Positions 12,301-27,300 of a DNA stretch of 64,000 nt are shown here, piece by piece (within the stretch, counting starts at the first letter, position 1; each line of letters starts with the position of its first letter). Source of the stretch: Cymodocea nodosa (taxonomy: Eukaryota; Streptophyta; Magnoliopsida; Alismatales; Cymodoceaceae); the NCBI GenBank assembly GCA_036874045.1, contig JAZBRI010000011.1, positions 13,596,001-13,660,000 of the forward strand, read 5' to 3'. Below the pieces are notes generated by a model. The model made no database searches. It worked only from the letters and a program-made list of their open reading frames with translations, and was not told where the DNA came from. Both the position numbers and the translations under genes were made by a program.

Positions 12301-15300
12301 TGGTTGCTGCTGGGCGACTTCAACAGAGTGTGAGATCCTTGTGATCTAATGGAGGTGTATTCATGGAAGAGATGTGACAATTTTCCAGATGGATCGAGGG
12401 CATGGATCTTCGTTATCTCCCCATTCAGAATAACCACTTCACATGGTCAAATTCCTAGAAGCACCGAATCCTCTCAAGGATCAAAAGTGTTGATTGACAA
12501 TGCTTGGAATACTCACCACTCACTTATTGAGGTGAGTGGCCTCCCACACCCTTTCTCCGATCATATTCCCCTTTTAGTGAATATTCAAGCTGTTGGATGC
12601 CGTACACCTTTCAAGCATCAGTCTTGATCAAGAACACTATTGCTGGTTTGGTATCTCGCGTCTTGGGTAAGATGGATAAATTGTCTATGAAGAAGGTTGC
12701 TACTAAACTCATAAGAATCAAGGAAGAAGCAATCAAATGGAAAGAGGAGAGGTAAAAGAAATAATTGAACAGAAGAGGATGTCCATGGAGATTGTGAAGA
12801 AGATTGACAACAAAGAAGAGGGCAGGGTATCAAACAAGGATAGAGAGGAGTTGCTCAGGCTAAGTCCCATTTCAGTGCCATCTTTGAATATGAAGAGAAG
12901 AATTGGAGATTGTGATCCTGGGAGATTTGACCCACGTAGAGTAACCAAATCAACCTCCAGTGCCTTGGAGAGGAGAATCAGTACCATCTCACCTATCTGT
13001 ATTGGTAGGCAGAGGTTTATGGGCCCTGAGCCCCTGAGCAAGGACCAAATCATGGTATACTACAAATCTCTCTTGTCCCAAAAATGGTGGGGGTCCATAT
13101 GGCTCCCCATGAATCTCAGCTGCCTGCCCAATATTGACTTCACACCACTGTTCTCCCATTTCTCTAGGGAGGAAATTTCATGATGTGATCTGGAGCAAGG
13201 AGGGGAACAAGTCCCCTAGACCAGATTAGGTTCTGACAAGCTCCAAAAGTTTTCATGATGCCAAAGCAAGAAATTTGGAGATGTTTGCCGCATTTTGGAA
13301 TTGCAACTTGGGATGCAACGGTACTGACCACTCACTCACCATCCTCATACCGAAGTGCACAGGAGCTAAAAACATCACTGGCTTATAGTCAATCAGTTTG
13401 ATGGATTCCATTATGAGAATCATTAGGAAGATGTTAACCAATAGGCTACTCTGGCACTTCTTGTGGTTCACGGGTTGGTACCTCCCATTCCATCAGCCTT
13501 CATTTTGGATTGATACATGGCTGACAGATTTATTTCTGTTAAAGAGGCAATCTCTGATTACAATTATAGAAGATTTCCAAGTTTCATCTGCAAGATGAAC
13601 TTCAGAAAGACATTGATAACAACTGGAGGTTCATGATTAAAGCTTTTTGTGAACATGGATTTCCTTCAAAGTCAACAGCACGGACTAACAATATGTTCAA
13701 AACAGCCACAGGATCCATGTTGATTCATGGCAGGGCAGGTTGCAATCCTCTGTCCCCACAACTTGTCAATCCAGGGGCAAACATTACCAGAAAAACATTG
13801 AATAGCTTCTTGTCAACTGCAAAATCAGTAAATAAGCCTGGAAGAGTATTCTGGCCCAGGCAGTTTCTGGGGACATCTTCCAATCCAGGGAGGATCTGAT
13901 TTCACATTCACATTCCGTACTTCAGAGAAAGCTTTGTAGTGCAAGTCACAGATTAATCCTGGCTATTCATGTGGTCAGTTGGGGGCACAAGGATTATTCA
14001 TAACAATTTAGTGTTCAAGGGGTCCAATGTACCTTCCAATTATATCATCTTTTGTGCTTTGGAATATTAATTTAAGCTAGGTCAAAGCAGTTGAAGTAGG
14101 GTGGTTTTTTGGGTCTTTTCGCTTGTTGGTCTACCCAATCAATCTGTTGTAATCTTGGTTTTTCTTATAAAATAAGAAGAATATTCCCTTCCCTTTTCAA
14201 AAAATCAGGAAAAATTGCTGTGACGATAAGAAATGGTGAAAAGATAGATTGCTTGATTAAGAAAAATAATACCACTATAATATAGAGGTTACAAGAAAAA
14301 GATCATTAAATAACAGGGACTAAACCTAGAAGAAACTTTAAAGTAACTTAATCCTAAGATATAAAGATCCATTTATTCATACACTCTAACACTCCCTCTC
14401 AAATTAGAACACCCAAGATATAATAATAAACAACAAAATAAACATAGACAACTATAGTAAGCAATAAACAGGCAAGAATTATAACTACTACTATTGCAGA
14501 AGTCGCAACTGCAGACAAGTAGCATTGACATACAAGTAGAAATCAATTTCTTTAACTGCACAATAGATAGGCACAAACACTGACAAATACAAGCTCCTAC
14601 AAATACTAATAAAATCACTATCAAACCGATCCAAAGTAGTGACAAAGCAACACTGACCAACATCAAAAGACTTATCTTGCGGAGAACAAATACCATATTG
14701 CTGGAGTCTTACTTCAACATCAAGACTCATATGAGAAACAAGAAAAAAACTAGAGGTTGATTATAGATGTATTGATTTTTTTAACTTAACTTTTTCTCCT
14801 TTTCTTTTCCTTCTTTACTTCTTCCACCAATTCTTGACACTTTTTTTATTCTAATAAAATTTCAATTCTTCACTCTCTTCCACTGCCTCTCTTTCTTTTT
14901 TCAGTGCACATCCATTGCTTTTAGTCTCTCTTTTTTCATTTTTGTTTAATTCACATTCCCTCAACCACTCTTTTTCCCCCCTGTTTAAAATGCTCCAACT
15001 GCATGAACCCATCAGAGAAGTGGCGACGGATCTGGGGAGGAGGTGACATTAGTGGATGAGCAAGGCAGGACTAGTGTTGGCCATTGTGGTAGACCTAAAT
15101 GGGCCCACAATTGACAACAACGATGGCATCCCTGGACAAGCTCAATGGTTTTGAGAGAAGACTAGATGTGGCAATCAATGGTGCTGGACAGAGGAGGATG
15201 TGTCAACAGTGACAACAGGAACGACTATGGGATGTGACAGGATGAAAGGTCAGTTGGTGGTTCCTATGCTACCAATGGATTGGGGAGATGTTGGAAGTGA

Positions 15301-18300
15301 GGTTTGCTAGACGTAGGCTACAGTTGGGGAGGGGGCAGCTAGAGTTTTGGGGTTGATGGAGAAGATATGAAAAGAAATTAACAAAACAAATGTAACACGC
15401 ACAATCAAAAAAACAATGAAAATTTGGTGTTGGGGAAGAGGTTGGCCAATGACCAGAGTTTCTCTCCTTACATAAATCTTTCACAATCTTTGACTCTCAA
15501 AACTTGAGCTTTGATACCATGCGAAGAAAAAAATAGTATAACAATAGATTGTTTTATTAGTAAGAATAACGCTCTTATATATAAAGGTTACAAGAAAGAA
15601 ACTAATACATAACAAACAATGTAAAACTGAACTCACAAGAAACATTAAATTAACCCAACGGCAAGATCCATTTATTCCTACACTCTAACAATTGAAAATC
15701 TACTGTAGTGTCATCATTTATAACACTCACATCATGAATAAGTCTTCAAATGAACAGCAACAAAACAGAAATCACTTCATGATATCAACTTAGGATTGAC
15801 CACACGTCTAGAATAATTAAACTAAGAAAAACATTTTAAGAATAGGATAAAGGATTTCTTATCCAAGTAGATTGATTTTACCTGATTGAGGATCCCAAAA
15901 TCAGAAAGATGCTGGACCATTCTATCATACCCCTGCTTAGAAGATAAGCTTAATTCAAAACAAGAGAAAAAGACATGAACAAAGAACCAAAAGCAAAAAC
16001 CATTACACTATTTTTCTGCTAAAAAGAAAAAAAATCACGCTTTTCACCTTTTTCAAAGAATCTTTCAAGTCAAAAGCATTTGCAATTGACTGCATGCAAT
16101 CTGCAGCAAGAAGCATCCAAGACCTCAGGTCTAGATGGCGCTCATTATCACTTGGATGAGAAGCACGTGGATAATCATCCAACCCAGACATTAATGTCTG
16201 TAACAAAAACCAAAATTAGTAATTTTATATAGATTAAAATTCTATGATGAGCAAAGGAAAATTCAAAGGGTACACAAGTCATTTTAGAAACAGTCACCCT
16301 GCAGGTGACTATTTTTCTTATCCTCTTTCAACTTTGTAGGAACCATTTGCTCCATTTAAGCTTGCAGTTATTCACTCCCCACAACCCATCCATCTCAGAA
16401 AGATTAAAGACAAATTTGATGGAGCATCAAGATGACTGGACACATACAGTGTATGTATGTGGAAGATTTCTGTGAAATACTACTTGTTTACATGATATTT
16501 CCAAGAAAAAAAGATAAAAGTTGATGATAAATCGTCATTACATTGAACAACAAAGAAATGATAATTCTAATATTCCTATATTCTATAAAAACTAGATTAT
16601 ATGGGCAAATATGCTCTGTTTAGTCAAGACACTAAATCTTTATTACTCAAGGAATTTTTTTAAGACAAATATGCACTTGAAAAACCAGGAGATGCATTAA
16701 GCTCACCCAAACACAGATTAGGAAGAATATATCTGATAGTCACCATAGGATTCTTCACGGAAAAAATTTCAATAGAGACTTTTAGGTACTAAAGTACTGA
16801 TTTCTATGGTACAAAAAATGTGGTATATGATCATCAAATGGTCCAACTGTTTGCTGAACCAATCTTATGGATGCAAAAAGAAAAGTAGAAAACATTCTTT
16901 CTTGAAAAATGCTACATAACATGGGTAGAGAAAATGAAAAAAGCATGTACCATAAATCAGAGGCTTTGCCATATTAATAAGTAGTTCTACATTTTTTGAA
17001 ATGGAAATAGGCTGAATCTCATTAAAAATTAAAGCTTCATCAAACAAAAAGGTCTGAACAAGGTGATCAGAAAAAAAAGAAAAGATATACAACCATAGAC
17101 TCCAAGACTAATCTAGCTGCATCGAGACCTAGGAATGATATCAGCTCAAGTCCTTAAACTTCATCTCTATCACCAATAAATGAAAGGTTGCTTGCTAAAC
17201 AGGACCCCATTCCTGAGAAGCCAAATAGTTCAACAAATAGTGTGAGTTATCAGCAGCACCCTCCGCTTAGCTGTTTGGCAAAATTGCTATAACATCAATT
17301 TACCTTGTAGCCATTTTTCCACTTAGAAAAACAGATATTTTATGGAAAATCTTTACAAAATTGTGAGTTGCTCCGGTTGACTGTGAAGTCATGTGTTTGA
17401 ATCATATAAAAGGTCTCTTCACCTTTAGAGCTAAGGCCATAAACAAATGAAACATTCTTGGACTCTAGGTGAAACCTCATTTAATGGGTTTGCCCTTATA
17501 GAGAGGCTTCCACCAATGAAAATGTTATGGAATGACATGACCATTTGCACTGCCATCAATGACAAGCGAAAAGGAAAAATAAAAATATAATAAACAAAAC
17601 AAAAAAACTAAAAATAAAACAACAAAATACTTGAATGGAGTGATAGATCAAACCATCTGAACCATCCAAAGGAAACAAATTCAGAGACTTCTTCAAAGCA
17701 CAAAAATATTCATTCACTATGCATCAAGAGCAAGTAACAGCAGTCATAAAAGATATCTTGTTCCTCAATCTGAAGGATTCATCAAATAGCAAGGGTATCA
17801 TCTTCAAAACCCACCAATATCAACCAGATCATGTCTCTACCTACTATAGGAAGATCAGAAGTCTATGGGTATCAAGAGAGTGCCTAAATGAAGCAATGGG
17901 TCCAACAAGCTCAACATCACATAGTCCAAAGTGGGTAAAAAAGGTCCATGCCCTGAAAACAAGATGGAAGCCTATAGAGAAACCTCAACAAGAATATTCC
18001 TAACTAGAGAAGTTTTCATCTTTGATCACAAACATTGATAGAAATCCAATTTAGACCCTCCTTTTTTCATTTTCACCATGCCAAAAAATGAAGCTTTCCT
18101 TCAGCTCCCCTCCTACCACTAACACCACCTCAAACAATGAAGCTTGATCTTTCAACTCCCCTCCGACCACCAACTCCGGCAACAAAAGTGGGGCACTTAC
18201 TAGACTGCCCTGTGCAACCAGAAGTGACTAAGATGATTTTGCCTATTTCATCAAGTGGTGTAAACCTATACAAACCTATGCTTCTGGGGTGAGCTAAAAG

Positions 18301-21300
18301 CTCGTCCAACCAAACCAAAAATAATATAACAAACAAAAATATGAACTAAACATAAATAAGGAACATCAATTAGAAAGTATTGTGATATTAAACCTTCGGA
18401 TTCAGCTCCCGTGCTGTGATGTTATCCCTCCCATGCCAATAATAGGTGTATGATTCTTTTCCTAGAATAAAAAACAATAACTTCCATGAATTAAAGTTGA
18501 CCATGTAAAAAAAATATAAACAGTTTTAATAAGCATTTATGGAATTCAATTCAACATGGAAAGTATAGCATGCATCAGTTGAGTGTCAGATCCACCATGA
18601 AGAACACTCATTGATCCAGGAACACTGGCTGCATTGCCAGCCAGATTGAGGTGGAAGACTAAGACCTTCAGACCAGTTTAACCACCACATTGGCAGACCA
18701 ACAAAAACCAACATGGTCTAACCAGCCTGAAAGGCCAAGATCCCTCAACCAAGATTTGTCCATAGAGAAGACCAGTTCAACCACCAAACTCGCAGACCAA
18801 GACGAGACCCACCATACTGACCAGTTTGAAAGGCCTTGTCAAACAGGATTATCAATACAGAAGGATGAATGGACCAGGTCCTGAGGCCCTTGAGGCAAAG
18901 CTGATTTGGAAGAATTGCTTATTTTTCAGCTTCTATGAGTGTCTGGAAGTGAATGATGCTCCTTTTCTCCTATAGTTGGCAGAACTGAGGTCTGTGAAAT
19001 CCTTTCTGTTGTTAAGCAACGGCAGGAATGAACACATTATTGTTACCACCCAATGCCAGTTCAATCTGGTCTACGATCAGTTTTAAGACTAATATCCCAT
19101 AGTGTAGGTCCATATCTTCTTATTAAGCATCCTGAGTCTATGTGCTAGTGGGCTCATCTGAGTATATTTTAACATTTGTTTCTTTATTCTTGGTTGAATT
19201 TTTGTTTCAACATATGTTCATTCACATTTCTTATTCAGAATTTTCTATTTCTTATAAATAGTTAGGGTTCAATCTACACTCCAAGATGCAAATAAGAATT
19301 TAATATTTGGACTTCATATTATCACAGTCACTTCATATTCTCAAAGAAAAATTTTGAGAAAATTGTTTGAAAGCACTTCATATTATCACAGTCACTGCTT
19401 TATTAATATAAAAAGCATAAAATAGTGATTGCTGGAGATTAAATGTCAGTTGCATCATAGGAATTAAGAGGGGAACAAATGCAGTATACCAAGCATTTTT
19501 TGTCAACAAAATTACCTAACTGGGTGGTATTGAACCACTGAAACCATGCCTCAAGACGAACAAAAGCCCTCCTTAAAAATGCTGATATTTTGATGCTTTG
19601 TTCGTGAGAGTATGAATTTTCTTGCATTCCATTGATTATATCTAAAACATAGTGAATCATAAATGGCTAAGATAAAGAAATTACAATTACTATAAGAAAC
19701 AATGCGACATGAATTGCAATGACCAATTATCAAGCAACTAATTAAGTTAGAGCATGCATGTGTAACCCAGTTTAGGTTTGATATCCTCCATTTATTTTGC
19801 GTGAGGGATCTTTTGATTGCATGAATCTAGTGAATTCAAAGTGTTTATACTTTAGATTAGAAACAGAAGTTCGAAAATAGACTTGAAATGGAGGGCTAAA
19901 AGTTACAACGTACATCTATGAGAAGCTAATCATTTCTTTCAATATTAACTAAAGTCAAACTTTAACAGAAAATTACATTTCATTTGTAAAAGACGTTATT
20001 TATTTTAATTTTACTTCATTGCACTGCAGTATAGGATAAATATGCGAACGTATATCAAATTTTGGGAAGAAGATAGCATTTGGGTCACCAATCTTTTTTC
20101 TGCATCCAATGCAAACATTTATTTTGGTAGATTAAGAGTCCTTTAAGAATGAAGAAGAGAAAATATATGCCAAAAAAGAAGTTAGACACAAAAGGTAAAT
20201 CCTAATATCCTGTAATCATAAAAAGGGCCAAAAAGAAACAAAAACAAAAAAACAAACAATAAATAGAAGAAAACAGGAAAAGGCAAAGAACCAAAAAGCA
20301 GCCAAAACTCAAGTCCATCAATCAATTAGGCCAATCAAAGCCAGCCCCTGCTGGTGGCTATCTTGCTTAGTTTCAGAATTTCTTAAAAAAATTATTTGAG
20401 ACCAAACATTACAAGGGGACAACTGGCTTATAGACACCAAAGCATACTAGCCTTCAAAAACAAAGGGAATTATGCACTGAGATGTCCGGTGGCTCTACAT
20501 GCCAAGCAAGTTACCTCTCCCAAAAAATTTCAACACCAAGAGTGTTTATCCACCCAAGGGTAATTCTGTCACACTGTCTGGAAAGTGGTGTATTCTTAAA
20601 GGAGAGAGGTGAATGTGGTGTCAGGCTCTCTGAGAAAATTATTTTGGATTATGGTAATAGAATAGATTGCTTGGAACAATCACTTCAGGCTATATCATGG
20701 GATTCAGGAAGCCATAGAACAAGGTGTGTAAATTTTCTGATAACTAAAAAAGGAGCAAAATTACTCCACAACCACCCCATTTACATTCCTTGTAAAAGAG
20801 AGATGATGATAACTAAAATTTATCAAGATATTATCATCTCTGGGAATTTCCATGCATTTTTTGCTTTGTACGTACTTGCTAGGTTCCTGCTTCTTTGTTT
20901 TTTCATATTTCCATTTCTGCTTATTTAACGTACACCACAGTCAAAGTTGAACTAGTTAAAATTTGAAATATACAAAAAATTAACATGGGAGAGTAATTTT
21001 TACCCCGAATGGCAAGGAAAAGAGTGGGTGGATTTGCATTTGTTGGATACTGAACAACAAATTCTTCAGGTACCTTACTGCAAAAATTGAAAAGAAACTA
21101 ACAAGCATTTAACAATTCTTTCAAAAAAAAAGCATTTAATGATTGAAGATAAGAACAATGCAAATAATGAAAAATACAAAAAACGGAGAGCACATTACCT
21201 TAAAGCTTCTTCCCCTAAGATTTGTTCACGTGGAATCCATCCATCTACATTTATTAGATCTAACCAATGGCCAATTATATCCAAGCAAATATCAGCATCC

Positions 21301-24300
21301 CATTGCCTGTATATTCAAAACAACCATTGTACATTGCATTCTGAAGTGTGCATTTAAAACTTGAAGCATACAAGAAAATCAAGCATGCTAATATTAAACC
21401 ATGTGAAAATCACAATCATTTATATTTTATATTTTTTTGAATTATTTACCAAATGAGAAGCTCGTGAAAGCCTTCATCCCATAAAAAGCCCCTAGGAAAG
21501 AAAGACCTGCTAGGCACAGCAGTGAAAAGTGATGCTGGCCAATAAGATATAAAATTTTCACCATTTGTCAGCTGTACAAAAAAAATCTCGTCAAAATTTA
21601 TAAAGCATATTCTAAATGGCCATGACAGCAAGATCTCTTAACCTGAAAATCACTTAGAGAGCCATCACCTTGGAAAACACATTTCCCATGGGAAGGATAT
21701 AACAATCTAGCTTGCTGAGATGAAAGAAAGGATGATCTATGCTATTAGTTAAAAAAACTAGCAGACTACATGCATATTATGCATGAAGTAGATAGTCCAT
21801 GAGCTATCATCGATAACCATGCAAAATACACAGAATACATACTAATTTTTTGGCATGTTTTCTCAAAAAATGCTAAGGATCCAAAAAGTTGAACGAAACA
21901 CCTCCAAAGAAGGCACCTTGTCTGGAAAAAGATAGCGTTTTCTTCCCCCATCATTTTGTGCTGAAAACATCAATACCCAAAAAGCTAATGAACCTAGCTT
22001 TTTTGTAGCATTACTCTTTTCTCTCCTTTTGCCCAATTTTATCTTCATACATTCATCAAAATTACAGATGAACCCCAGAAAATATTTGATACAATTAATA
22101 GACAAAAAGTTACTTTAGTCTTTCAAAAAATGATAGTGCATCTAGATAAAATTGAGTCACCAAAGTGCTAGACAAAAAAGCCTTGAAAAGAAACAGCTTA
22201 AGAATCTAGTTTATTCAAAATGCCATCTTAAAATAATCAATTTCAAATGGGGAATATAGAAATGTGAAATACCCAACTCAAAATCAATTAGTTATAGGTA
22301 AAGAGTTTTGTTTGTCACCATACGCACACATAGACACATACATGTGTGTGTGTACTCATGTGTATGCTATGTGCATGTATGCACACACATGTGAAATTCT
22401 CCTTTCTCACTTTCAATGCAAGACTATTTCAACACCTTCCCTTGTAGCCTTCTTGAAAGTCCTACAAGTGTTTTTATTTTTGAATTGAGTGGACATACAT
22501 GACCTTAACTTTAAAATACCGTATTTGACTCTAATATCCTGTAAAAATCTAAGACATCTAACTCAAAATTAATTAATTATGGATAAAAAACTCTTTGCTA
22601 AACATATGTGCAAGTCCCCTTTTTCAAATTAAATGTAGGACTATTTCAACAAGGACTAATCCTGTGCATTAAACTTTTCCAACTTACTTTTCCAAATTAA
22701 ATGTAGGACTATTTCAACAAGAACTAGAAGATTCTAGTGTGGTTTTCATCAATGTCTTATCCTTTCAAGAAATTGAAACCTCCAACATTGAACTTACAAT
22801 ATAGAATGGAAACAAGGTAAGCATGACATTTGACCATTTTAAGAAACCTGTGCATTTCCCCAAACACCATGAACATACTACAATTTTTACAATTTAAACA
22901 TTTGTTTAAATAAGTCATGAACTTGGCTAAGTAGCACATATTCTTCAAGAAATCTTTAAATATATATTGGATACCAATTCAGCATGAGAGAACATATGCA
23001 TCATGTTATTCAAAGCAAACTAATTGGTGAATATATCATGACTTTTTTAGAAAGATCCATCAACTTACTTTTACACCCTTCGAAAGTGCAATCCTTGACC
23101 GTCCATAGAAAAAACCCATGCCACCCAAAAGATTTCCAAGTGCTGCCTTACCAACAACCATTGACTCTGAATCAACCTGATATGTATACAAAAATGGGTT
23201 TTTGACCAAATTATTAATACAAAAAGAAAAAATAACTACTAGAAATTAGTGAATCAGCAGATCTTCCTTGATGAATATAATTATCTTTATGGTTACATTA
23301 ATAATGGAGTTTCAGTAAACATCCACTGAATTTTAAATGAAATATAAGAGTTTGGATAAAAAATCTAGACTATTTATCTTTTGTCACAAGTTAACTATTC
23401 ATTCTGTAGGTGACAACCACTTATCAGAGGTAGACGAACATAAGAATATGGAAAAATATATCCTGAAATCAAAATTTCAAAATGTAGTGATCTTTATTTA
23501 AATTTTACAATTATAGTGGTCGATCTGTCTTCTTACCAACATATATATCTAGAAAGCTGCATGGTTTTGGAAGGAGAAGAAAAAGACTATGAAATTCTTT
23601 TCTATCTTATGCAAGTATGGGTTATGGTCAGGTGGCTTGGCTTCTATATGAAATTCTTTTCTATCTTATTTCACTTTAGTAGCATGAAATTATCAACAAA
23701 AAATACACAGTAAGGAATAAACATTCATTTTTACAGTTTTTACCATCTTCAGAAACTGGCAGATAATTAGATTAACAAAGGTACTTTCAAATTTTATAGT
23801 CAACATCTTTTTGAATGGCAATGATAGTTATTGAAAAATAGAAGCCAAACCAGAGAGAAAAGAAAAGCAAAAAAGAAAGACATAACAAGGTGAGAGAATA
23901 TAAAGAAAACATGAAATTTAAAAATACAACAGCAGAAGAATAAAAGAAACCTTAGGGCATAATGAATGCCAGAGGCATGCACATTTTCAAAGTCATACAA
24001 CTGCAAATCCTCTAACCAAGCACCAATGTCCATAACAGTGTCCACATCTCCATTTTACAGAGAGGGCAACTCCATAACCAAATAAAAGACCTTTACAAAC
24101 ATATAAGCCATCACATAAAGCATATGGCATGGGAATGTAATTTTGATAATATACTGGCAAAATAAAATGAAAAATCAGACTGAATTGGGTATTGCATTTG
24201 TCATTAATGGGAAAATTGCATTTTGTTGCAAATCAAGGGCCCATCTTACTGGGAAGATAATCTGATATTGTTTTCTGCTTTAGAAAAAATGGTGAAATAA

Positions 24301-27300
24301 AATGAAGCACCCACCTTATTCATAAGATTAAATCGTTGTGCATAATCTTCTTCATATTTTTTCTTTTTATCCTCCAACTTCCTATCCAGCATAATTCCTG
24401 AATTTCACTTGTTGATGTTAGAATGGATGATTCTGTATAAAGTCGAAAAATAAATAAAATAATATTAACAAATCATGGAAAGAGATCAAAAGATGCAGCC
24501 ATATGATTATGTTAGAGTTAATGTAAAATAAGCAAAAAAAATTATTTGTTTTCCTATCTAACTTTGAAAAATTTGAAATAAATAACAAAAATAATATTCT
24601 CTTATTTACATTTTTCTTTATTTGTATTTATGGGAAAGAAATGGCTGATTAGGATTTTCTTGGTAACATTAAACATTCATTGAGTTTTTATTAGGAAACA
24701 ATTATTTAAGATTTTAATCAGGGATAGCTCAATGATTATTTTGAGCAAAGGGAATAAGTCAATGATGACATGAACATACCTATATACCTACCAATGTTTT
24801 GCATCCATCATCCTTTCCTCTACACATCTATAAAAAAAAAATCATATATGAAAATGTGGACACAAGCATGTCATGGGAAGATGCTTATCCATGCATGATC
24901 ACCAATAGTGTGGAATCACCTTCGTGTTGCCTCAGTCTTCCGTCTAACCAGATCAAACCTTCTCTTTCAGTTACCATTGAGGCTGCTGCTGAGTTCTACC
25001 ATCTGTAGAATCAGTTGAAGCTCTCCCCTTCACAAGAGGTTTGCATCATGACATTCAATTTCTCCCTCTCGTCAACTACCTCTCATCCCTATGTGACTAT
25101 AAACTCCACAATTTTCTTTACTAGAAAAAATACAAGCCCTCTCCTCACCATTAAAATCCTATGGCCCCCGCCTTCTTCCTCCCACTGCTGCTGCCACCAT
25201 GGCCACCAAAGTGTCCATCCTGGCCACACCTAGAGCCTTTAATGCCATCACCAATGCCTTCCAACTATGTCTTCTCATCCTCCTTTGATAGTCCCTCCTC
25301 TACTATAACAGCCCACCCATGCATCTTCTACCACCACCCTCCACCAGAAGGCTGACATTCAACATCAACTAGGCCAACTAACCCTTCCTATGGCTCCAAC
25401 AAAGTCATTTCTCCCCTGTTGAAGTACTTCCCACGACCATTAGGAGCTCCAACACCCATTTTCATTGTTGCCAAGGCCATCCAGCCCCATTTTCATCACT
25501 ACTAACTCATTCCTCAAGTTCCCTGCTGCTGTCAAGCTCTCCAACAGTCACACCACCCTCTTCCACCACTGTCAAACATTTTCTAGCATTGTAGCACCTT
25601 CCAAGGGTTCTTCCATGGTTGCACACTCCTTCCAAGGGTTTCCCCATTGCCAACGGCCCTACTTAAGGTCATCAACCCCTCTCTCACCACCGTGACAGAT
25701 TCCTCCTGCTACAGGATGAGTTGCCAACACTACAACTCCATTCTTCACTCCCATTCACCATCATTGTTTGCAGCCTTTAGGGTTGTAGAAGAAAAGTCAA
25801 GATAGGGAGATAAAGAAAGGAAGGAAAGGGGAGAGAGGAAGAGAAATAAAAAAAGAAAGGGGAGAGAGGAGAAAAAAAGAGAAAGGAGTTTTGAAATAAT
25901 AAAGGTGTAAAAAAATGGTGGAAGAAAAGAAAGAGGAAGGAGAGAGAAAAGAAAAAAAGAGAGTTTTCATAGAGAAAATTGTCGAACACATTGGAGGAAG
26001 TTTAAAAATAAACAAAAATATAAAGTAAACAAAATACTTCTATCATTAACTTCCAATTCTTCTTCTTTTTGTGAGTATCAACATTGAAGCAGACTTGCTC
26101 TTTCAAAGTAGTGTTTATTCTCAACGAAACAAGTCTCTCAGTATTGGGTAGTGTTACTCTGTCGTTACTTTGGATAGTTTGATAGTGATTGTATTTTTAT
26201 TTGCAAGTTTCTTTGTCTGCTTGTATTTGCAGGTACCATTTTGTTTGGGCTTACTAAATATCTAACGGTGTTATTGACTGGGCCAACTTAAAAGTTATGT
26301 GATTGAGTCAAGTTGATCAAAGCTCATGTCAGCCTGCCATGTGGTGAAAAATTTGACCGTTGATTTTGCCTGCATAATGATACTACCCATCTGTTGTTGT
26401 TACTACTATTATTTTTACTATAGTAGCCATTATAGTTCTCACCTATCCAATGTCTACTATAATTTTTCATGTTTATTTTTGTCATTTATTGTTATATTTA
26501 AGTTTGTCGCAAGTTGGAAATCCCAAATGCTTCCACTTGAGGGGGAGTGTTAGAGTGTATAATAAATGGATCCTTGAATGGATTCTAAGTGGTGTTAGGT
26601 GTTATGTGTAGTTTAGTCCCACATTACTTGCATTAGCTCATCTTGTGAATCTTCTATATAAAGAAGTCCTTATATTTGTTAATAAAATCATTCGCTTTCA
26701 CCTATTCCTTGTTCCCACAATCTCAAGCATTAGAAATTCACTAATAATGTAGAAATCAATCTCCACAAAACAAGGTTGTTTGCAACAACATTAATCAAGA
26801 GGATGGACTTTAATTTGATGAAGGGATTTCTTGACAATACCATGTTTAATTGATAAAATTCATTCTTTACCCCTTCAAAAAACTGCGATCTGCCTAGTTA
26901 CAAAGTATTTTTTTTGATTGTCAAAATTATAAAAATGCAGCTTTTGTCTCTGGACAAACTTGATAGGAAAAAAATAGATGAAATCTACAAATATAAGAAC
27001 CATTTTAGAGCATGTGCACCTTTGAGGTTGTTGAGGCGTTCAACATTTGAACCCTCCATATCAGTTGCAGATAAAAAGCTTATATCAATTTTGGATGGAA
27101 GTCTAGTTGAAACCTTCAAAAACAAACAAAAATATTAGGAAATGAACTTTAACTATTTCAAACAGATATAATGAAGTTAAGGGCATATTTGGTTAACCAT
27201 AATTTGTATGCAATGTAATGTAATTACATTCTTTAATTACATTATAATATATAAGTTTTTATAATTTTAAGTATTGGATTTTGATTAATAATAAATTGCT

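Noticed and set aside
17355..17440. SINE-like segment with 'gaagtcatgtgtttgaatca' resembling a box B
   Set aside because: Box A is unclear and no tail or target duplication was found. The match is too weak to call a SINE.
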